Assembly: GCA_025765615.1 (NCBI GenBank)
Contig: JAIVFJ010000158.1
Span: 62,001 to 126,000 of the forward strand
Direction of reading: 5' to 3'
Length of the DNA: 64,000 nt
Source of the DNA: Zopfochytrium polystomum
Taxonomy: Eukaryota > Chytridiomycota > Chytridiomycetes > Chytridiales > Chytridiaceae
The stretch's first letter is position 1, and every line of letters starts with the position of its first letter. The position numbers and the translations under genes are program-made. A model generated the notes under the pieces. It ran no database searches. It saw only the letters and a list, made by a program, of their open reading frames with translations, and was not told the DNA's origin. This document shows positions 9,140-19,327 of the stretch, in pieces.

Positions 9140-9655
9140 GTGTCTGACTCAAACAACTCCTTCCCTGATGCAACTGCCTTCCAAGCCTTGATGGACCAAT
9201 TACAAGCCCTTTCAAGACAGACACACCAACTTCAAGAACAAGTCCTTCACCAGCAGCACCAGCTTCAACAACAACTTCACCAACAAGAACATCAAGCTCT
9301 TCCCTTGCCCCAAGCCAACCAAGCAAGAGAGCCCAAGGTTCCCAGCCCTGACAAGTTCACTGGGCTGGCCAAAGACTTCAGGAACTTTATGGCCACTGTG
9401 GAGAATGTCATCGAAATCAGCCATGAAACCAAGCTAAACCTCCACATCCAAGACTTTCCACCATCCATGGTCAACCTGGAAGTATTGGATCTTGGCTCAT
9501 TCACATTCTCTGTCATCCTGGATTACCATGGCTGCAAGCCCAGAACCCTGCCATTGATTGGGTCACTGGTCAAGTCCAACCTCCACCAATTGGAACAGCC
9601 ACCCAAAACTCAATTGAAGCCTCCAAGTCTCATGCTCGCAAGTCCTTGATTCAAG
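9140..9655 (+). pseudogene. gag-protease remnant, internally deleted
   Basis: The frame opens with SDSNNSFPDATAFQALMDQ, a Gln/His-rich coiled-coil-like stretch, and FTGLAKDFRNFMATVE, typical of chromovirus Gag starts. After about 95 codons it jumps to FSVIL. A one-base shift then gives GLPWLQAQNPAIDWVTGQVQ, the end of the aspartic-protease/connection region. The capsid, zinc knuckle and catalytic DSG are therefore missing. There is no ATG at the head of the open frame. Confidence 0.7.
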
Positions 9656-9840
9656 ATTCACAGCCAGACAAGACTCAAGTTCCACAGTTCACAGTTCACA
9701 GTCAAGATTCAAGTAGAGCTCATAGAGCTCACAGTCATGGCCAAGACTCTAGTTCACAGAACCCACAGTCAAAGATTCAAAACTCTTAGTCAAAGATTCA
9801 AGAATCACAGTTCCCAGTCAAGAATTCATGCCCCACTGCT
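9650..9840 (+). repeat. degenerate short tandem repeat in the protease-RT linker
   Basis: Irregular copies of CAAGATTCAAGT / CACAGTTCACAGT, about 12 nt, with stop codons in all frames. This is low-complexity linker sequence between protease and reverse transcriptase. Confidence 0.6.
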
Positions 9841-9855
9841 GAAGAGCACAGGAAC

Positions 9856-12324
9856 TTGGACCCATCAGACCTTTTGCTGGCATCCAAGCTACCAAAAGAA
9901 TATCTCCCTTATGCTGATGTGTTTTCCAAGACCAAGGCAGACTTGCTACCAGCTCCGAGGCCTTATGACTGTGAAATCCCACTCAAGGATGAAACTTGCA
10001 GCCCACCTTTCAAGCCACTGTACCACCTCTCTCCACCAGAAGCCAAGGCCCTCCAAGAATACATTGAAGAAATGCTGAACAAGGGATTCATCCAACCTTC
10101 CAAGTCACCAGCTGGAGCTCCCATCTTTTTTGTCAAGAACAAGGATGGGGGGCTGAGACCCTGCGTGGACTACAGAGATCTCAATGAGATGACAGTCAAG
10201 AACCGCTATCCACTGCCTCTCATCTCTGAATTACTGGACAAACTGAGCCATGCAAGGATATTTTCCAAGATTGACCTCAGAGGTGCCTACAATTTGGTCA
10301 GAATTAAGCCCCAGGATCAATGGAAGACTGCCTTCAGATGCAAATACAGTCACTTTGAGTACTTGGTCCTGCCCTTTGGACTTACCAATGCTCCAGCTAT
10401 TTTCCAAGGCATGATGAATGACATCTTCAGGGATATTCTGGACCTTTTTGTCATTGTCTACCTGGATGATATCCTGGTATTTTCGTCCGACACTGCAAGC
10501 CATATGGGACATGTCAAGACTGTCTTGGAGAGACTCAGACAGCATCACCTCTATGCAAAGCTGGAGAAGTGTGAATTCCACAAGACCTCCATTGAGTTTT
10601 TGGGGTTCATTGTGTCTGACAAAGGGATCTCCATGGCACCAGACAAGATCCAAACTATTCTTGAATGGAAGGCTCCAAATTCCATCAAGGATGTTCAAAG
10701 CTTCCTTGGATTTTGCAACTTCTACAGAACCTTCATTGCCAACTATTCTGCCATAGCCAAGCCTCTCACTGATCTCACCAAGAAGACCACCAAGTTTGAA
10801 TGGACCCCAGCAGCAGAGCAAGCCTGGCTAGCTCTTAAGACAGCAACCACAAGTGCACCACTCCTTAAGCATGTGGATCCCTTGCTTCCCTTCACCTTGG
10901 AAACTGATGCCTCAGACTATGCCCTTGGCGCTGTTCTGTCCCAGCCAAGCTCTCAGGACCCCTCTGCTCCTCTGCATCCAGTGGCATATTACTCCAGGAA
11001 GCTGAACAGTGCTGAGTGTAACTACACAGTCCATGACAAGGAGTTGCTTGCAATTGTGGAAGCATTCAAATTCTGGAGACACTACTTGGCTGGTTCTAAA
11101 AACATCTCTGTCTATTCGGATCACAAGAACCTCACCTTCTTCAGGGCAAGGAGGTTGCTCAAGCAGAGGCATGCCAGGTGGGCTGAACTGCTCTCTGAGT
11201 ATGACTTTAAGCTGTGCTATTCTCCTGGCCACCTTAACACTGTGGCTGATGCCCTGTCAAGAAGAACAGACCTTGCACCTGAAGGGGGAGATGGTTTCAC
11301 CCCACCATCCAAGACACACCTTTCATTGCTTCCTGACAGTGTGTGGGCCCATGCTATTTCCAAGGACCCCAAGCCTCACAAGATTCAAATCAGCCAAGAG
11401 GAGGAAAAACTTGAGATACTCAAGACAAGGCATGATGCAGCAACAGCTGGACACCCAGGAGAGCACAAGACATATGAGCTTGTTTCCAGAGACTTCTACT
11501 GGCCAGGCATGAGGAAGTACATCAAGAACTATGTCAGCAGCTGTGAAACCTGTCAAAGAAACAAATCCAGCAGACACAAGCCCTATGGACTTCTGGAGCC
11601 CCTCCCAATTGCCATCAGCCCTTGGTCATCAATATCCATGGACTTCATTGTGAAACTGCCCCCATCCCATGGATTTGACTCTATCCTTGTTGTCATCTGC
11701 AGAAGGACAAAGTTGGCCCATTTCATCCCCTGCACTGAGAATATAGATGCACAAGGAACAGCAGACCTGTTTTTGCAGCACATATTCAGGCTCCATGGGC
11801 TGCCTCAGTCAATCATCAGTGACAGAGGACCTCAGTTCAGATCTCAATTTTGGAAAGCACTCACAGCAGCCCTTGGAATCAAGTCTCAACTGTCAACTGC
11901 CTATCACCCTCAGACTGATGGACAAACAGAAAGAACAAACCGGACTCTGGAGCAGTATTTGAGGTGCTATGTCAGCTATCAACAGGATGATTGGCCCACC
12001 CTCCTTCTGCTGGCAGAATTTGCTCTCAACAATTCTCTCCACTCAAGCACCCAGCTATCTCCTTTCCTTGCAACCTATGGCTTCAATCCAAGAGGAGATC
12101 TTCTGGAACAAGAGACCCTATCCAATGTCCAAGCTCCTGCTGTGGCTTCACACTTGCATAAGCTCCAGATCATCAGCACCTTCCTGGACTCCACCCTGAA
12201 GCAAGCCCAAGAAGATGCCTCAAGATTCGCCAACACTCACAGAATGGACCATGGCCTTGGTGTGGGTGAGCAAGTTTGGCTTCTGAGGAAGAATTGCAGA
12301 CCAAAAGACCAAGTCCCAAGCTAG
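9856..12324 (+). CDS. pol: gypsy Pol: reverse transcriptase, RNase H, integrase
   Basis: About 820 codons open. Reverse transcriptase: KSPAGAPIFFVKNKDGGLRP, FSKIDLRGAYN, LPFGLTNAP, and the catalytic VYLDDILVF at about 10456. RNase H: LETDASDYALGAVLSQ (about 10897), HDKELLAIVEAF and SDHKNLTFF. Integrase: the zinc motif with HPGEH and CETCQRN (about 11452-11560), then SMDFIVKLP, ISDRGPQF, and HPQTDGQTERTNRTLEQYL (about 11908), giving an intact D,D,E core. The frame ends early at 12322 because of a one-base indel near 12296; the next frame continues to the chromodomain. The upstream start is not real, because Pol is normally made as part of Gag-Pol. Confidence 0.95.
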   Translation: MDPSDLLLASKLPKEYLPYADVFSKTKADLLPAPRPYDCEIPLKDETCSPPFKPLYHLSPPEAKALQEYIEEMLNKGFIQPSKSPAGAPIFFVKNKDGGLRPCVDYRDLNEMTVKNRYPLPLISELLDKLSHARIFSKIDLRGAYNLVRIKPQDQWKTAFRCKYSHFEYLVLPFGLTNAPAIFQGMMNDIFRDILDLFVIVYLDDILVFSSDTASHMGHVKTVLERLRQHHLYAKLEKCEFHKTSIEFLGFIVSDKGISMAPDKIQTILEWKAPNSIKDVQSFLGFCNFYRTFIANYSAIAKPLTDLTKKTTKFEWTPAAEQAWLALKTATTSAPLLKHVDPLLPFTLETDASDYALGAVLSQPSSQDPSAPLHPVAYYSRKLNSAECNYTVHDKELLAIVEAFKFWRHYLAGSKNISVYSDHKNLTFFRARRLLKQRHARWAELLSEYDFKLCYSPGHLNTVADALSRRTDLAPEGGDGFTPPSKTHLSLLPDSVWAHAISKDPKPHKIQISQEEEKLEILKTRHDAATAGHPGEHKTYELVSRDFYWPGMRKYIKNYVSSCETCQRNKSSRHKPYGLLEPLPIAISPWSSISMDFIVKLPPSHGFDSILVVICRRTKLAHFIPCTENIDAQGTADLFLQHIFRLHGLPQSIISDRGPQFRSQFWKALTAALGIKSQLSTAYHPQTDGQTERTNRTLEQYLRCYVSYQQDDWPTLLLLAEFALNNSLHSSTQLSPFLATYGFNPRGDLLEQETLSNVQAPAVASHLHKLQIISTFLDSTLKQAQEDASRFANTHRMDHGLGVGEQVWLLRKNCRPKDQVPS

Positions 12325-12710
12325 ACAACCTCAAGTTGGGACCTTTCAAGATCTTGGAGCAAATCAATCCAGTCACCTTCAAGCTGGATCTCCCTGCATC
12401 CATGAAGATCCACTCAGTTTTCCATGTCAGCCTTTTGAAGAAGTTTGTGGCCAACTCCATTCCAGGCAGAGTTGTTTCTCCTCCTCCTCCAGTTGAGGTA
12501 GAAGGTGAAGAGGAATTTGAGGTTGAACAAATCTTGGATGCCAAGTGGTTTGGAAGGACACTCAAGTTCCTTGTCAAGTGGAAAGGTTACTCAGATGCTG
12601 ACAACACCTGGGAACCTGAGTCAAACCTCACTCACTGCCAAGACCTTCTGCTCAAGTTCAAGACCAGGTACCCCACCAAGTTGCAGAAGAGGCCTAAAAG
12701 GGGGAGATGA
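12297..12710 (+). CDS. Pol C-terminus with chromodomain (frameshifted from the main Pol frame)
   Basis: Continues Pol after a one-base shift: LDNLKLGPFKILEQINPVTF (integrase GPY/F-type module), then a chromodomain from about 12520 (EVEQILDAKW, LKFLVKWKGYSDADNTWEPE). It ends with KRPKRGR and a TGA at 12708-12710, immediately against the 3' LTR. The domain classifies the element as a chromovirus, which targets chromatin marks when integrating. Confidence 0.9.
   Translation, partial: QTKRPSPKLDNLKLGPFKILEQINPVTFKLDLPASMKIHSVFHVSLLKKFVANSIPGRVVSPPPPVEVEGEEEFEVEQILDAKWFGRTLKFLVKWKGYSDADNTWEPESNLTHCQDLLLKFKTRYPTKLQKRPKRGR
12695..12710 (+). promoter_or_regulatory. polypurine tract
   Basis: AAAAGGGGGAGATGA abuts the 3' LTR start at 12711. 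It is the expected plus-strand primer site, and it overlaps the end of the coding frame. Confidence 0.6.
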
Positions 12711-13009
12711 TGTTATGAATCACCCTCTGGAAACCTCTGGAACCTTCTAGAACATTCCTTCATGGAACCTTCTGGAACCTTCTGGAACCTTCTTTGCTTT
12801 CCTGGCTTGTCTTGTTGTCATTGGTATCATGGTATTACTAATTGCTCTTTCTGGAACTTTCTTTGGGTCTTGACAAGGAAGACTCTCAAAAGGTATAAAA
12901 GGGGGATGGGGGACCTGTCCCATCCCTCAAGTGAAGTATTGTTTCCAATATAATCATCACTCCTCTCAGTTCCTTGTCTGCCTTGCCCTGTCCTGCCATG
13001 TTCCTGAAA
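12711..13009 (+). repeat. 3' LTR of the gypsy element
   Basis: 299 bp, nearly identical to the 5' LTR, with the same heat-shock array and TATA box. The last bases read CCTGAAA rather than CCTGACA. The sequence then passes directly into a partial copy of another transposon, so the right boundary may be rearranged. Confidence 0.9.
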
Positions 13010-13207
13010 ATCCTGGGATCTGGGCCTTAGAGTGAGGGAAAGCAAATAATAGGCTAAAACTAACTTTATTGGGCTGTTGTCTGGGGGGTGTTTCCACCCT
13101 ACTACTTGCCTAGTCCACAAAGTATCCGTACTGATCTGTCTGACAGGGGTCTCAGCCACAAAGAATGAACATTCAGAGGGACAATCCTCTGAAGGATCGG
13201 TGCCAGG
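13010..13207 (-). mobile_element. partial inverted copy of the 1.44-kb TIR transposon
   Basis: Reverse-complement match to about 62650-62852 (shared landmarks CCTGGGATCTGGG, GGGAAAGCAAATAATAGGC and GAATGTTCATTC). It lacks the terminal about 25 bp of that element, so it has been cut at the junction with the gypsy LTR. Confidence 0.85.
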
Positions 13208-13520
13208 GTTGTGATTGTCTGTCTACCTCCCTGTCGCTGGGTGGCAATCAATGGCTGTCTGTCTCTCTGTCTGTCTCTGTCTCTTCGCTCTGTCTCTCTC
13301 TCTGTTTCTCTTTCTTTGTCTCTCTATCTGTCTCTCTGTCGCTCTTTCTCTGTTTCTCTCCCTGTCTCTCTACCCTCTCCCTATCTCTCTCTCCCTCCCT
13401 GTCTCTCTGTCTGTCTCTCTCTCACCCCCTGTCTCTCTCCCTGTCTCTCTCTCTCCCTCTCTCTCTCGGTCTCTCGGTCTCTCTCTCTCCCTGTTTCTCT
13501 CCCTGTCTCTCTCTCCCCTT

Positions 13521-13605
<85 letters not shown>

Positions 13606-14020
13606 TTTGTCTCTGTCTGTTGAGGGGGGCGGCAGCCCCTCCCACTGGGGGCCTCAGGGGGTGGGAGCACCCTGACTCAAAAACATATTCCCCTCTGTCT
13701 CTCTCTATCTGTTTCTCTGTCTCTGTCTCTGTCGCTCCCTCTCTCTCTTTAGTCCTTGGTACTTTCTTGCTTGGGGGTGGGGCAACTCAGACCATCTCAT
13801 AGGAGGCGGACCAACCCATCTGACAAGGCAGTTGCAAGCAACTCAACGCAACGAGAGGAAAGTGTCAGGATAGACAGTGTATCCAATCATCTTGATCGAT
13901 CGAGCAGGGGTGGAGGGGGGTGGGAGCCCCCTGACTCAAAAAACAACCCAGCTTCTCTCTCCCTCCCTCCCTACATCTCCCTCCCTACATCTCTCTCTCT
14001 CTCTTTTGCACTTTGATCAT
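13208..14020. repeat. CT-rich microsatellite block with G-rich spacer units
   Basis: (CT)n and (CTGT)n runs, longest at about 13528-13600. Two related spacer units carry GGTGGGAGC(A/C)CCCTGACTCA, at about 13660 and 13919. A GCGGACCAACCCATC islet at about 13807 is the inverse of the 2285 islet in the GA block. Open Ser-Leu frames here are repeat artefacts. Confidence 0.9.
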
Positions 14021-14737
14021 GCTGTAAAACTAAAAAAGGAAGGAAGTCAATGGGCTGTCTGTCTATAAGAGTGGCAGTCGACAGGTTGTGTCTCGCTGTC
14101 TATCTCTCTGTCTCGTTGCAGTCTGTGCTTAAAAAGGTGCTGTACTTCGTTCAGCTCTACCTCTCTGTCTCTCTGTATGCCTGTTGCTCTGTCGGTCTTA
14201 AAGCTTTTTACAGGCACACACACACACACACTCTCTCTCTATGCGACCTTGCTACTTAATGAATTTTCTTCCTCTTTCTTTCTTTTTGTTTTTTTTTTTT
14301 TTTTTTGCAAGGACTGTTTGTAAGTCAACAGGCATCCCCTAGTACCATACCAAAAACACTTCGCCCTTATTTTTTCCGTAGTCCTGATGAAGAAAAAAGA
14401 GGAAAAAGGTTTTCTGTGGTCTGTGGCGGTTTCCTGCAGTTTCCTTGTTTTATTTTACTCCCGTGTTTACACTTCCGTCGTTTTGATATTGAACAACGTT
14501 ATTGTTTGGCTGTCGGTCTGACGATGAATTTTGGCGATGATTTTATTTTCAGAGTCGAAACGACATTTTGGCGCTGAAAGAGCAATACCTCGACAAACAC
14601 TGATACCTCGCTAACCTTTGTCCAGGCTTATGTGGCGTCATTTCTCATTCTTTTTTTTTTTTTTTTTTTTTTTTGTTTTTGTTGTTTTGCCCACCCTCAC
14701 CCCCGTCCCACCACTCTCTTGATTTTGATTCACTTGT
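14021..14737. other. intergenic, homopolymer-rich
   Basis: No gene supported. It holds (CA)n at about 14214-14231, a T18 run at about 14288-14306 and a T25 run at about 14650-14674. Confidence 0.6.
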
Positions 14738-16630
14738 TCAAACTTCGACAAACCTGTGCTTCGGATGCTTGGCTCTCTTTTCCTCCTGTTCGGCAGATAC
14801 AAGTTGCAGTGGAACTAGTGTCAGTTTCGACCACCGGCTCTCCTACGCGCACGGTCACCCCTACCATTGATTCTTCGTTGTCGGCGAACACAAGGTACGA
14901 TGTCCCGATCATCTTGCCGTAAGAGACCACACCTTCCATCGTTGACGCGTCCACACCATTCCCGCCCGGGGCCTCGCGCACCTCGGACGCAGAAGTCGTG
15001 CCTGCAAACTGGGCATCTTGGCCCTCCGCCGTTGTCGACATGCTCGAGAAAGTCGACTGTAATCCGACAGCAGCAACGTCTGCGGCGCTAGTGTTGGCTC
15101 CGACCCCAGGTACTGTCGTCTGCGGAGCGGGAACCGTCCCAGGTTTTGGCGGCAGGGGGTGCACAATAGGTGGACGGTTGGAAGCAGAATTCGAACTGCT
15201 CGCATTAGCAGTAGGAGACGAATGTGCGGAACCGGTGTTGGCCGTTCCCATGCCAGGTGGTGGTGGTCGTGGCGGTGGGACACCGAGTCCAACGGGAACC
15301 GAGGGCCTGGAGGACAGCAATACTTTAGTGTGTAAATCTTCTCTTGTGGAAAAGAACAACAGAACAGTAAAATGACTAAGAGGTGCGGGTCCATACACAG
15401 CGGATCCTGGGGGCATCGGTATCGGGGGAAAAGGTCTAAATCCGGGTGGCATCACTGGCATTCCCGGAATTCCGGTTGGCGGAGGAATACCCGAAGGAGG
15501 CATGCCTGGGAACGGCGGCATTCCCGCCCCGGGCACTGGTGGCGGAGGCAATCCCATCAGCCCCGGCGGCATGGGTGGGACAACGCCCGCCAGTGGCGGT
15601 ACAGTTCCGGGGAGTGGCGGCATAGGCATTCCTGGAATGGCTCCTGCCAAAGACCCAGGAAGACCCAGCATCGAGGGTGGCGCTCCAGGCATTGGTAATG
15701 CAGGCACTGAAGGGAAAACTGAAGGTGGCATCCCAGGTAAACCAGGCATGGGAAGCTGAGGGAATGCACCAGGAACGGCAGGGGGCATTCCCGGGAAAGG
15801 TGGAAGGACCATGCCGTTACCGGCAGCAAATGCTTCTTTTTGGGCTTGGAAGGCAGCAAGTTGTTCCTTCAGGCTATCGGAGCTGAGCTGAGCCGTATGG
15901 GCACGTTTGTTGACACCGGACTTGCCTTCCAGTTCGTCGATGTGCGCTTGCATATCCTGCTCGGGGATGCCCTCCATACCGAAGATTTCAATCTCGCAAG
16001 ACTCGCGGCCGGGTAGTGCGTTTTCGATTCTGGGCACCATCGGTGGTTAGAATTAATTGAAATAATGGGAGAGACTGGTAGAATTCTCACTTATTGATGG
16101 TCTCTTTGTGGACCTGCTGGCAGTGAACTTGTAAACCGCCCGCCGTGCTGAGCCTCTTATTGCAGGTCTTACATTTGAAATGCTTCGCCTTTTGATGGTC
16201 CATGAGAACTTTTATATCCTCGAATTCTCGGTTGCAGTACCTGGAACATTAAGAAAGTGCACACGTTCCCACAACACGGAGAAGAGCAGAAAAGAAGGCA
16301 ATCCCGCAGGTTTTAGGGCGTGAAGATCTCCAACAGTGGGAAACGCAAGCGAAACGTCGGAAAGGAGGAGGCGTGGGGACTCCTACCTAGATTCACTTAC
16401 CAGCACCAGGGCTTCATTTCTTGCTTCCTCTTCTTGCTCTGAAACGTTCGCGATCTGGGTCAGAGATTTCCGCAGCTGGAAGGTGGCGGTCCTGACGAGA
16501 AGGGGGCACGCATCGGCAAGACGCCCCAATCCAATCGGACTGTGGACAATATCTCTCTGGCAATACCCCTCTGCAGCGATCTTTACGCGCCATTCGGCCG
16601 CAGCACTCATCGTCGACTCACCTTGCCCAT
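14738..16630 (-). CDS. BuGZ (ZNF207 orthologue): BuGZ / ZNF207-like zinc-finger protein, 469 aa
   Basis: Exons on the minus strand: 16630-16622, 16438-16401, 16240-16091, 16029-14865 and 14785-14738. Together they give 1410 nt in frame with good splice sites. The start MGK then [18 protein letters not shown] matches the family's opening. Two C2H2-type fingers follow (CWYCNREF with [16 protein letters not shown] with HCQQVH), then the hallmark [21 protein letters not shown] long Pro/Gly/Met-rich low-complexity tract follows (residues about 150-330), the kind that drives phase separation. The C-terminus [17 protein letters not shown] resembles the GLEBS motif that binds Bub3. In animals BuGZ stabilises Bub3 and promotes kinetochore attachment, spindle assembly and splicing. 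It is divergent from NSA1 with 363 bp between starts. Confidence 0.93.
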
Positions 16631-16993
16631 CTTGTGCCCTTCGTTGGTTTGTTCTCAGAATGACCGACCAAAAATCGAAAGGCAAAATTGGAATTTCCCG
16701 GAGCTGCCCAAAACGAAAGCAAACAATACCCACCCACAAACGAGCAGCTTAAGCTTTGCTTTGAGTAGCAGCGGGCCACTGACTTATTACGTTCGGCACT
16801 CACTTTATTATTACCATTTAAGACACTATTAAATACGCTGGTCCTGACATTTGACATGAGGCACCTCATAAAGGTCAGTTCTTGAATCAAAGGAAGAACT
16901 CGGTTTGGCGGAATACATGTACCGATGAAAGTCGACCTTGTCACAGGAACGCCGCTTCTTTCTTTCTTTTTTCTCTTTGAAACCCCGACCAAC
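16631..16993. promoter_or_regulatory. shared upstream region of BuGZ and NSA1
   Basis: 363 bp separate the two divergent start codons, so the promoters must lie here or overlap the 5' exons. No clear TATA box was recognised. Confidence 0.5.
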
Positions 16994-19000
16994 ATGCGGT
17001 TCGTCACAGGCGATGAAGTGGGCCTGATCAAAAGTAGGAGTATTCGGCAGCCAGCACCATGCTTCGACTGCTGCTTCTGCCTTTATTCACTGTTTAATGT
17101 GTTTGCCCGTGGTTACGATAAAACTATAAAGTTGTGCCAATTAGAAGTGCTGATCTGGACGGCACAAAACCCATCTCGCGTAAACCAAGACTAGCCCATG
17201 CCACTTCTACCACCCCCCTCAATCGTTGCAAACGTCAAGCGCACCACCACTCCTTCCGGAACAATATCCAGTGATCAGCTGGCGATCCCTGTAGTCGTCC
17301 TTACAACCTTGGACCGAACTCGCCGAGTGGAGTTGCTCTGCTTCCGTTCTTTTTCCATTCCGGAACCACGCGTCGATCGCAACTCCGTGATCGCAGCATG
17401 CAGCGGCGGGTGGACAAGGATCTTCGACCTGGAAGGGGCCGCTGCCCCACTTGAGTTTCAAATGTTCGAGCCAAAGGTTAATCCGGATACGTTGGAGCTC
17501 GTTTTGGACAAAAACAAGCAGCCCGAGCAGTTTGTTGGGCTGTATGAGGTCGATGGGTATGTTTTTGTGTAATTTGCTCTGTTCTGCACTCTCTGGAATG
17601 TGTGGTAATTCCTGAATGATTTAGCATAATCATCGCGGCTACGTCCTTCGGAAACGTTCATTACTTCCCTACCCCAGTGAACGCACCCACCAACACCACC
17701 TCAGACGAATCCCAGCTGCCCAAAGTCGCTGAGGCCAATCCGCTACTGCCAAAATCTGCCGTTTCGGTTGGCCTCGGAATCACCAATCTCTGCTGTATGC
17801 GTGTGTTTCCAGGATCACCAAATTTTATTGCGACTGGAGGAAATGATAGAGATTTGTGTGTTTGGAAATTGGAGACGGACGAGACGCAAAGCTCCGGCTT
17901 CAGGCTCAAGGAAATGTGGAAAGCGAAAAATGTGAGATCTTCTTTGAATGATGTGAGCCAACACTAAGAATAAACGCCAACGTGAAGGTCAAAAACGATT
18001 ACCTCGATCTTCGCGTTCCTGTTCATATCACCGACATTCAGTTCATCTCCCCAAATGAGGCCGAGCCGTCGAAAGTCGCCACAGTATCACATCACCGTCA
18101 TTTCCGCGTTTACGACTTGAAGGGAATTGGTCGACGCCCTATGGTGACCATCGAGATTGGGGCCAATCCGCTTAAGAGATTGACACTGGTGAATGACGAA
18201 AAGTGAGTACGCTCCGCTCCACAATCTGCTTCTCCATTCTCACGCAAACCTCCTCCACAGAGAGGCACTTGCGTCCGATAACAAGGGAAACGTGTTCCAT
18301 ATAGATGTCTCGACGGGGAAGACCATTGGGACTTTCCGTGGTATTGCAGGAACGGTCTCGTCGCTGGCTGGCATTCCGAAAGTTAAACGAACGAAAGACT
18401 TATCGGATCGCGTTGCTGTAGTGGGAGCTGATAGATTTCTTCGCGTATATGAAGGCTCCGGAAAAAGGCGGTCTCTCCGCTCTGTGAGTACATTTGCGCA
18501 ATCATTCAAGCCCACCACTAAATTGGTCATTCCTTCCGTAACGGCACGTGTCCAAAATGTAGATTTATCTGAAGCAGCGAATGACAGCGTTGCTTGTTGA
18601 TCCCACATGGGATCCACCTGCGCCTGACAACGACTCGAAACCCAAGACCGGGCGCAAACGCCAATCTCGCGATGAGATGGACGACGATGAGGACGGTGAC
18701 AGCGACGCAGACGACGACGCCTTGTGGGATCGTTTCGAAGTTGTCCGAGACGGCAGCGACAATGACGAAGCCGAGACCTCCATGGCGAAGGCGAAAAAGC
18801 TGAAGGCAGCAACGTCTCTTACAAAGGGGTCCGCGACTGCAGCCGCCGTAGCGGCTGCCTCTGCCGCAAAGGCCATGGCCGCGAAGACAAGGACTACGAA
18901 GGGCGCTGCGGCTGTGGAGGCTGCGCGGGCAAAAGTGCGAAGCAGGGCTGTTGCTGCTCAGAAACAGCAAATCTCTGGGGTCGGCAGAGTGAATAAATGA
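16994..19000 (+). CDS. NSA1: NSA1 / WDR74-like WD-repeat ribosome-biogenesis factor
   Basis: Exon 1 (16994-17033) encodes MRFVTGDEVGLIK, the typical fungal NSA1 start. Later exons give beta-propeller strands: SVIAACSGGWTRIFDLEG, IIIAATSFGNVHYF, FIATGGNDRDLCVWKLET, ITDIQFI, HHRHFRVYDL, EALASDNKGNVFHID and RVAVVGADRFLRVYE. After an intron (about 18485-18560) comes IYLKQRMTALLVDP, also conserved in WDR74. The tail (about 18640-19000) is acidic then Ala/Lys-rich. By family knowledge NSA1 is nucleolar and acts with Rix7/NVL in pre-60S maturation. The exon 1 to exon 2 junction is unresolved: the joining frame meets a TAG at 17192, so an extra splice or a sequence error is needed. Introns also fall near 17560-17625, 17930-17985 and 18203-18260. 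Confidence 0.9.
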
Positions 19001-19327
19001 TTCCACTAGAGATCTTTACCGCCCAGATTGTTGGGGCAGCAACCCCAAGCCTAAGTTTAAACACTCCTTCAAGACCTTGCGTTCACGATCTATTACGTTG
19101 GGTACAATCGATTTAACTTGTTCAAGAGGTGCTAGAAGAGAAGCGAAACGAAACATAAAATGATTATGGGCGAAAAATCTTGATCGTCTAAATATTTGAT
19201 TTAAACTCCGTCCAAGCAGGAGCTGCGGAATTTAAGTGTTTGCATGATGTGTCGCATTTTCATGAACGAGATTGTTGCGTTTTTAGCTGAAAAGATGGTC
19301 AGTTTTTTTCAATGTGGGAGATGTTTC

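Larger units (their letters stand above)
8801..13009 (+). mobile_element. Ty3/gypsy LTR retrotransposon (chromovirus, Tf1/sushi-like), 4.2 kb
   Basis: It has two 299-bp LTRs starting TGTTATGAAT, a gag remnant, a long pol frame with reverse transcriptase, RNase H, integrase and chromodomain, and a purine tract next to the 3' LTR. The LTRs differ at only a few visible sites (for example 9026 region identical, 9064 A/T, end ACA versus AAA), suggesting a recent insertion. The gag-protease region carries a large deletion, and pol has one frameshift near 12296, so this copy is unlikely to move by itself. No 5-bp target duplication is visible: TGCAT stands left and AATCC right. Confidence 0.93.

Noticed and set aside
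13165..13802. Overlapping Ser-Leu-rich frames in the CT block
   Set aside because: All three frames are open because of the dinucleotide repeat, so there is no coding evidence.
14867..15759. Plus-strand frames opposite BuGZ
   Set aside because: Antisense shadows of the Pro/Gly/Met-rich exon of BuGZ.
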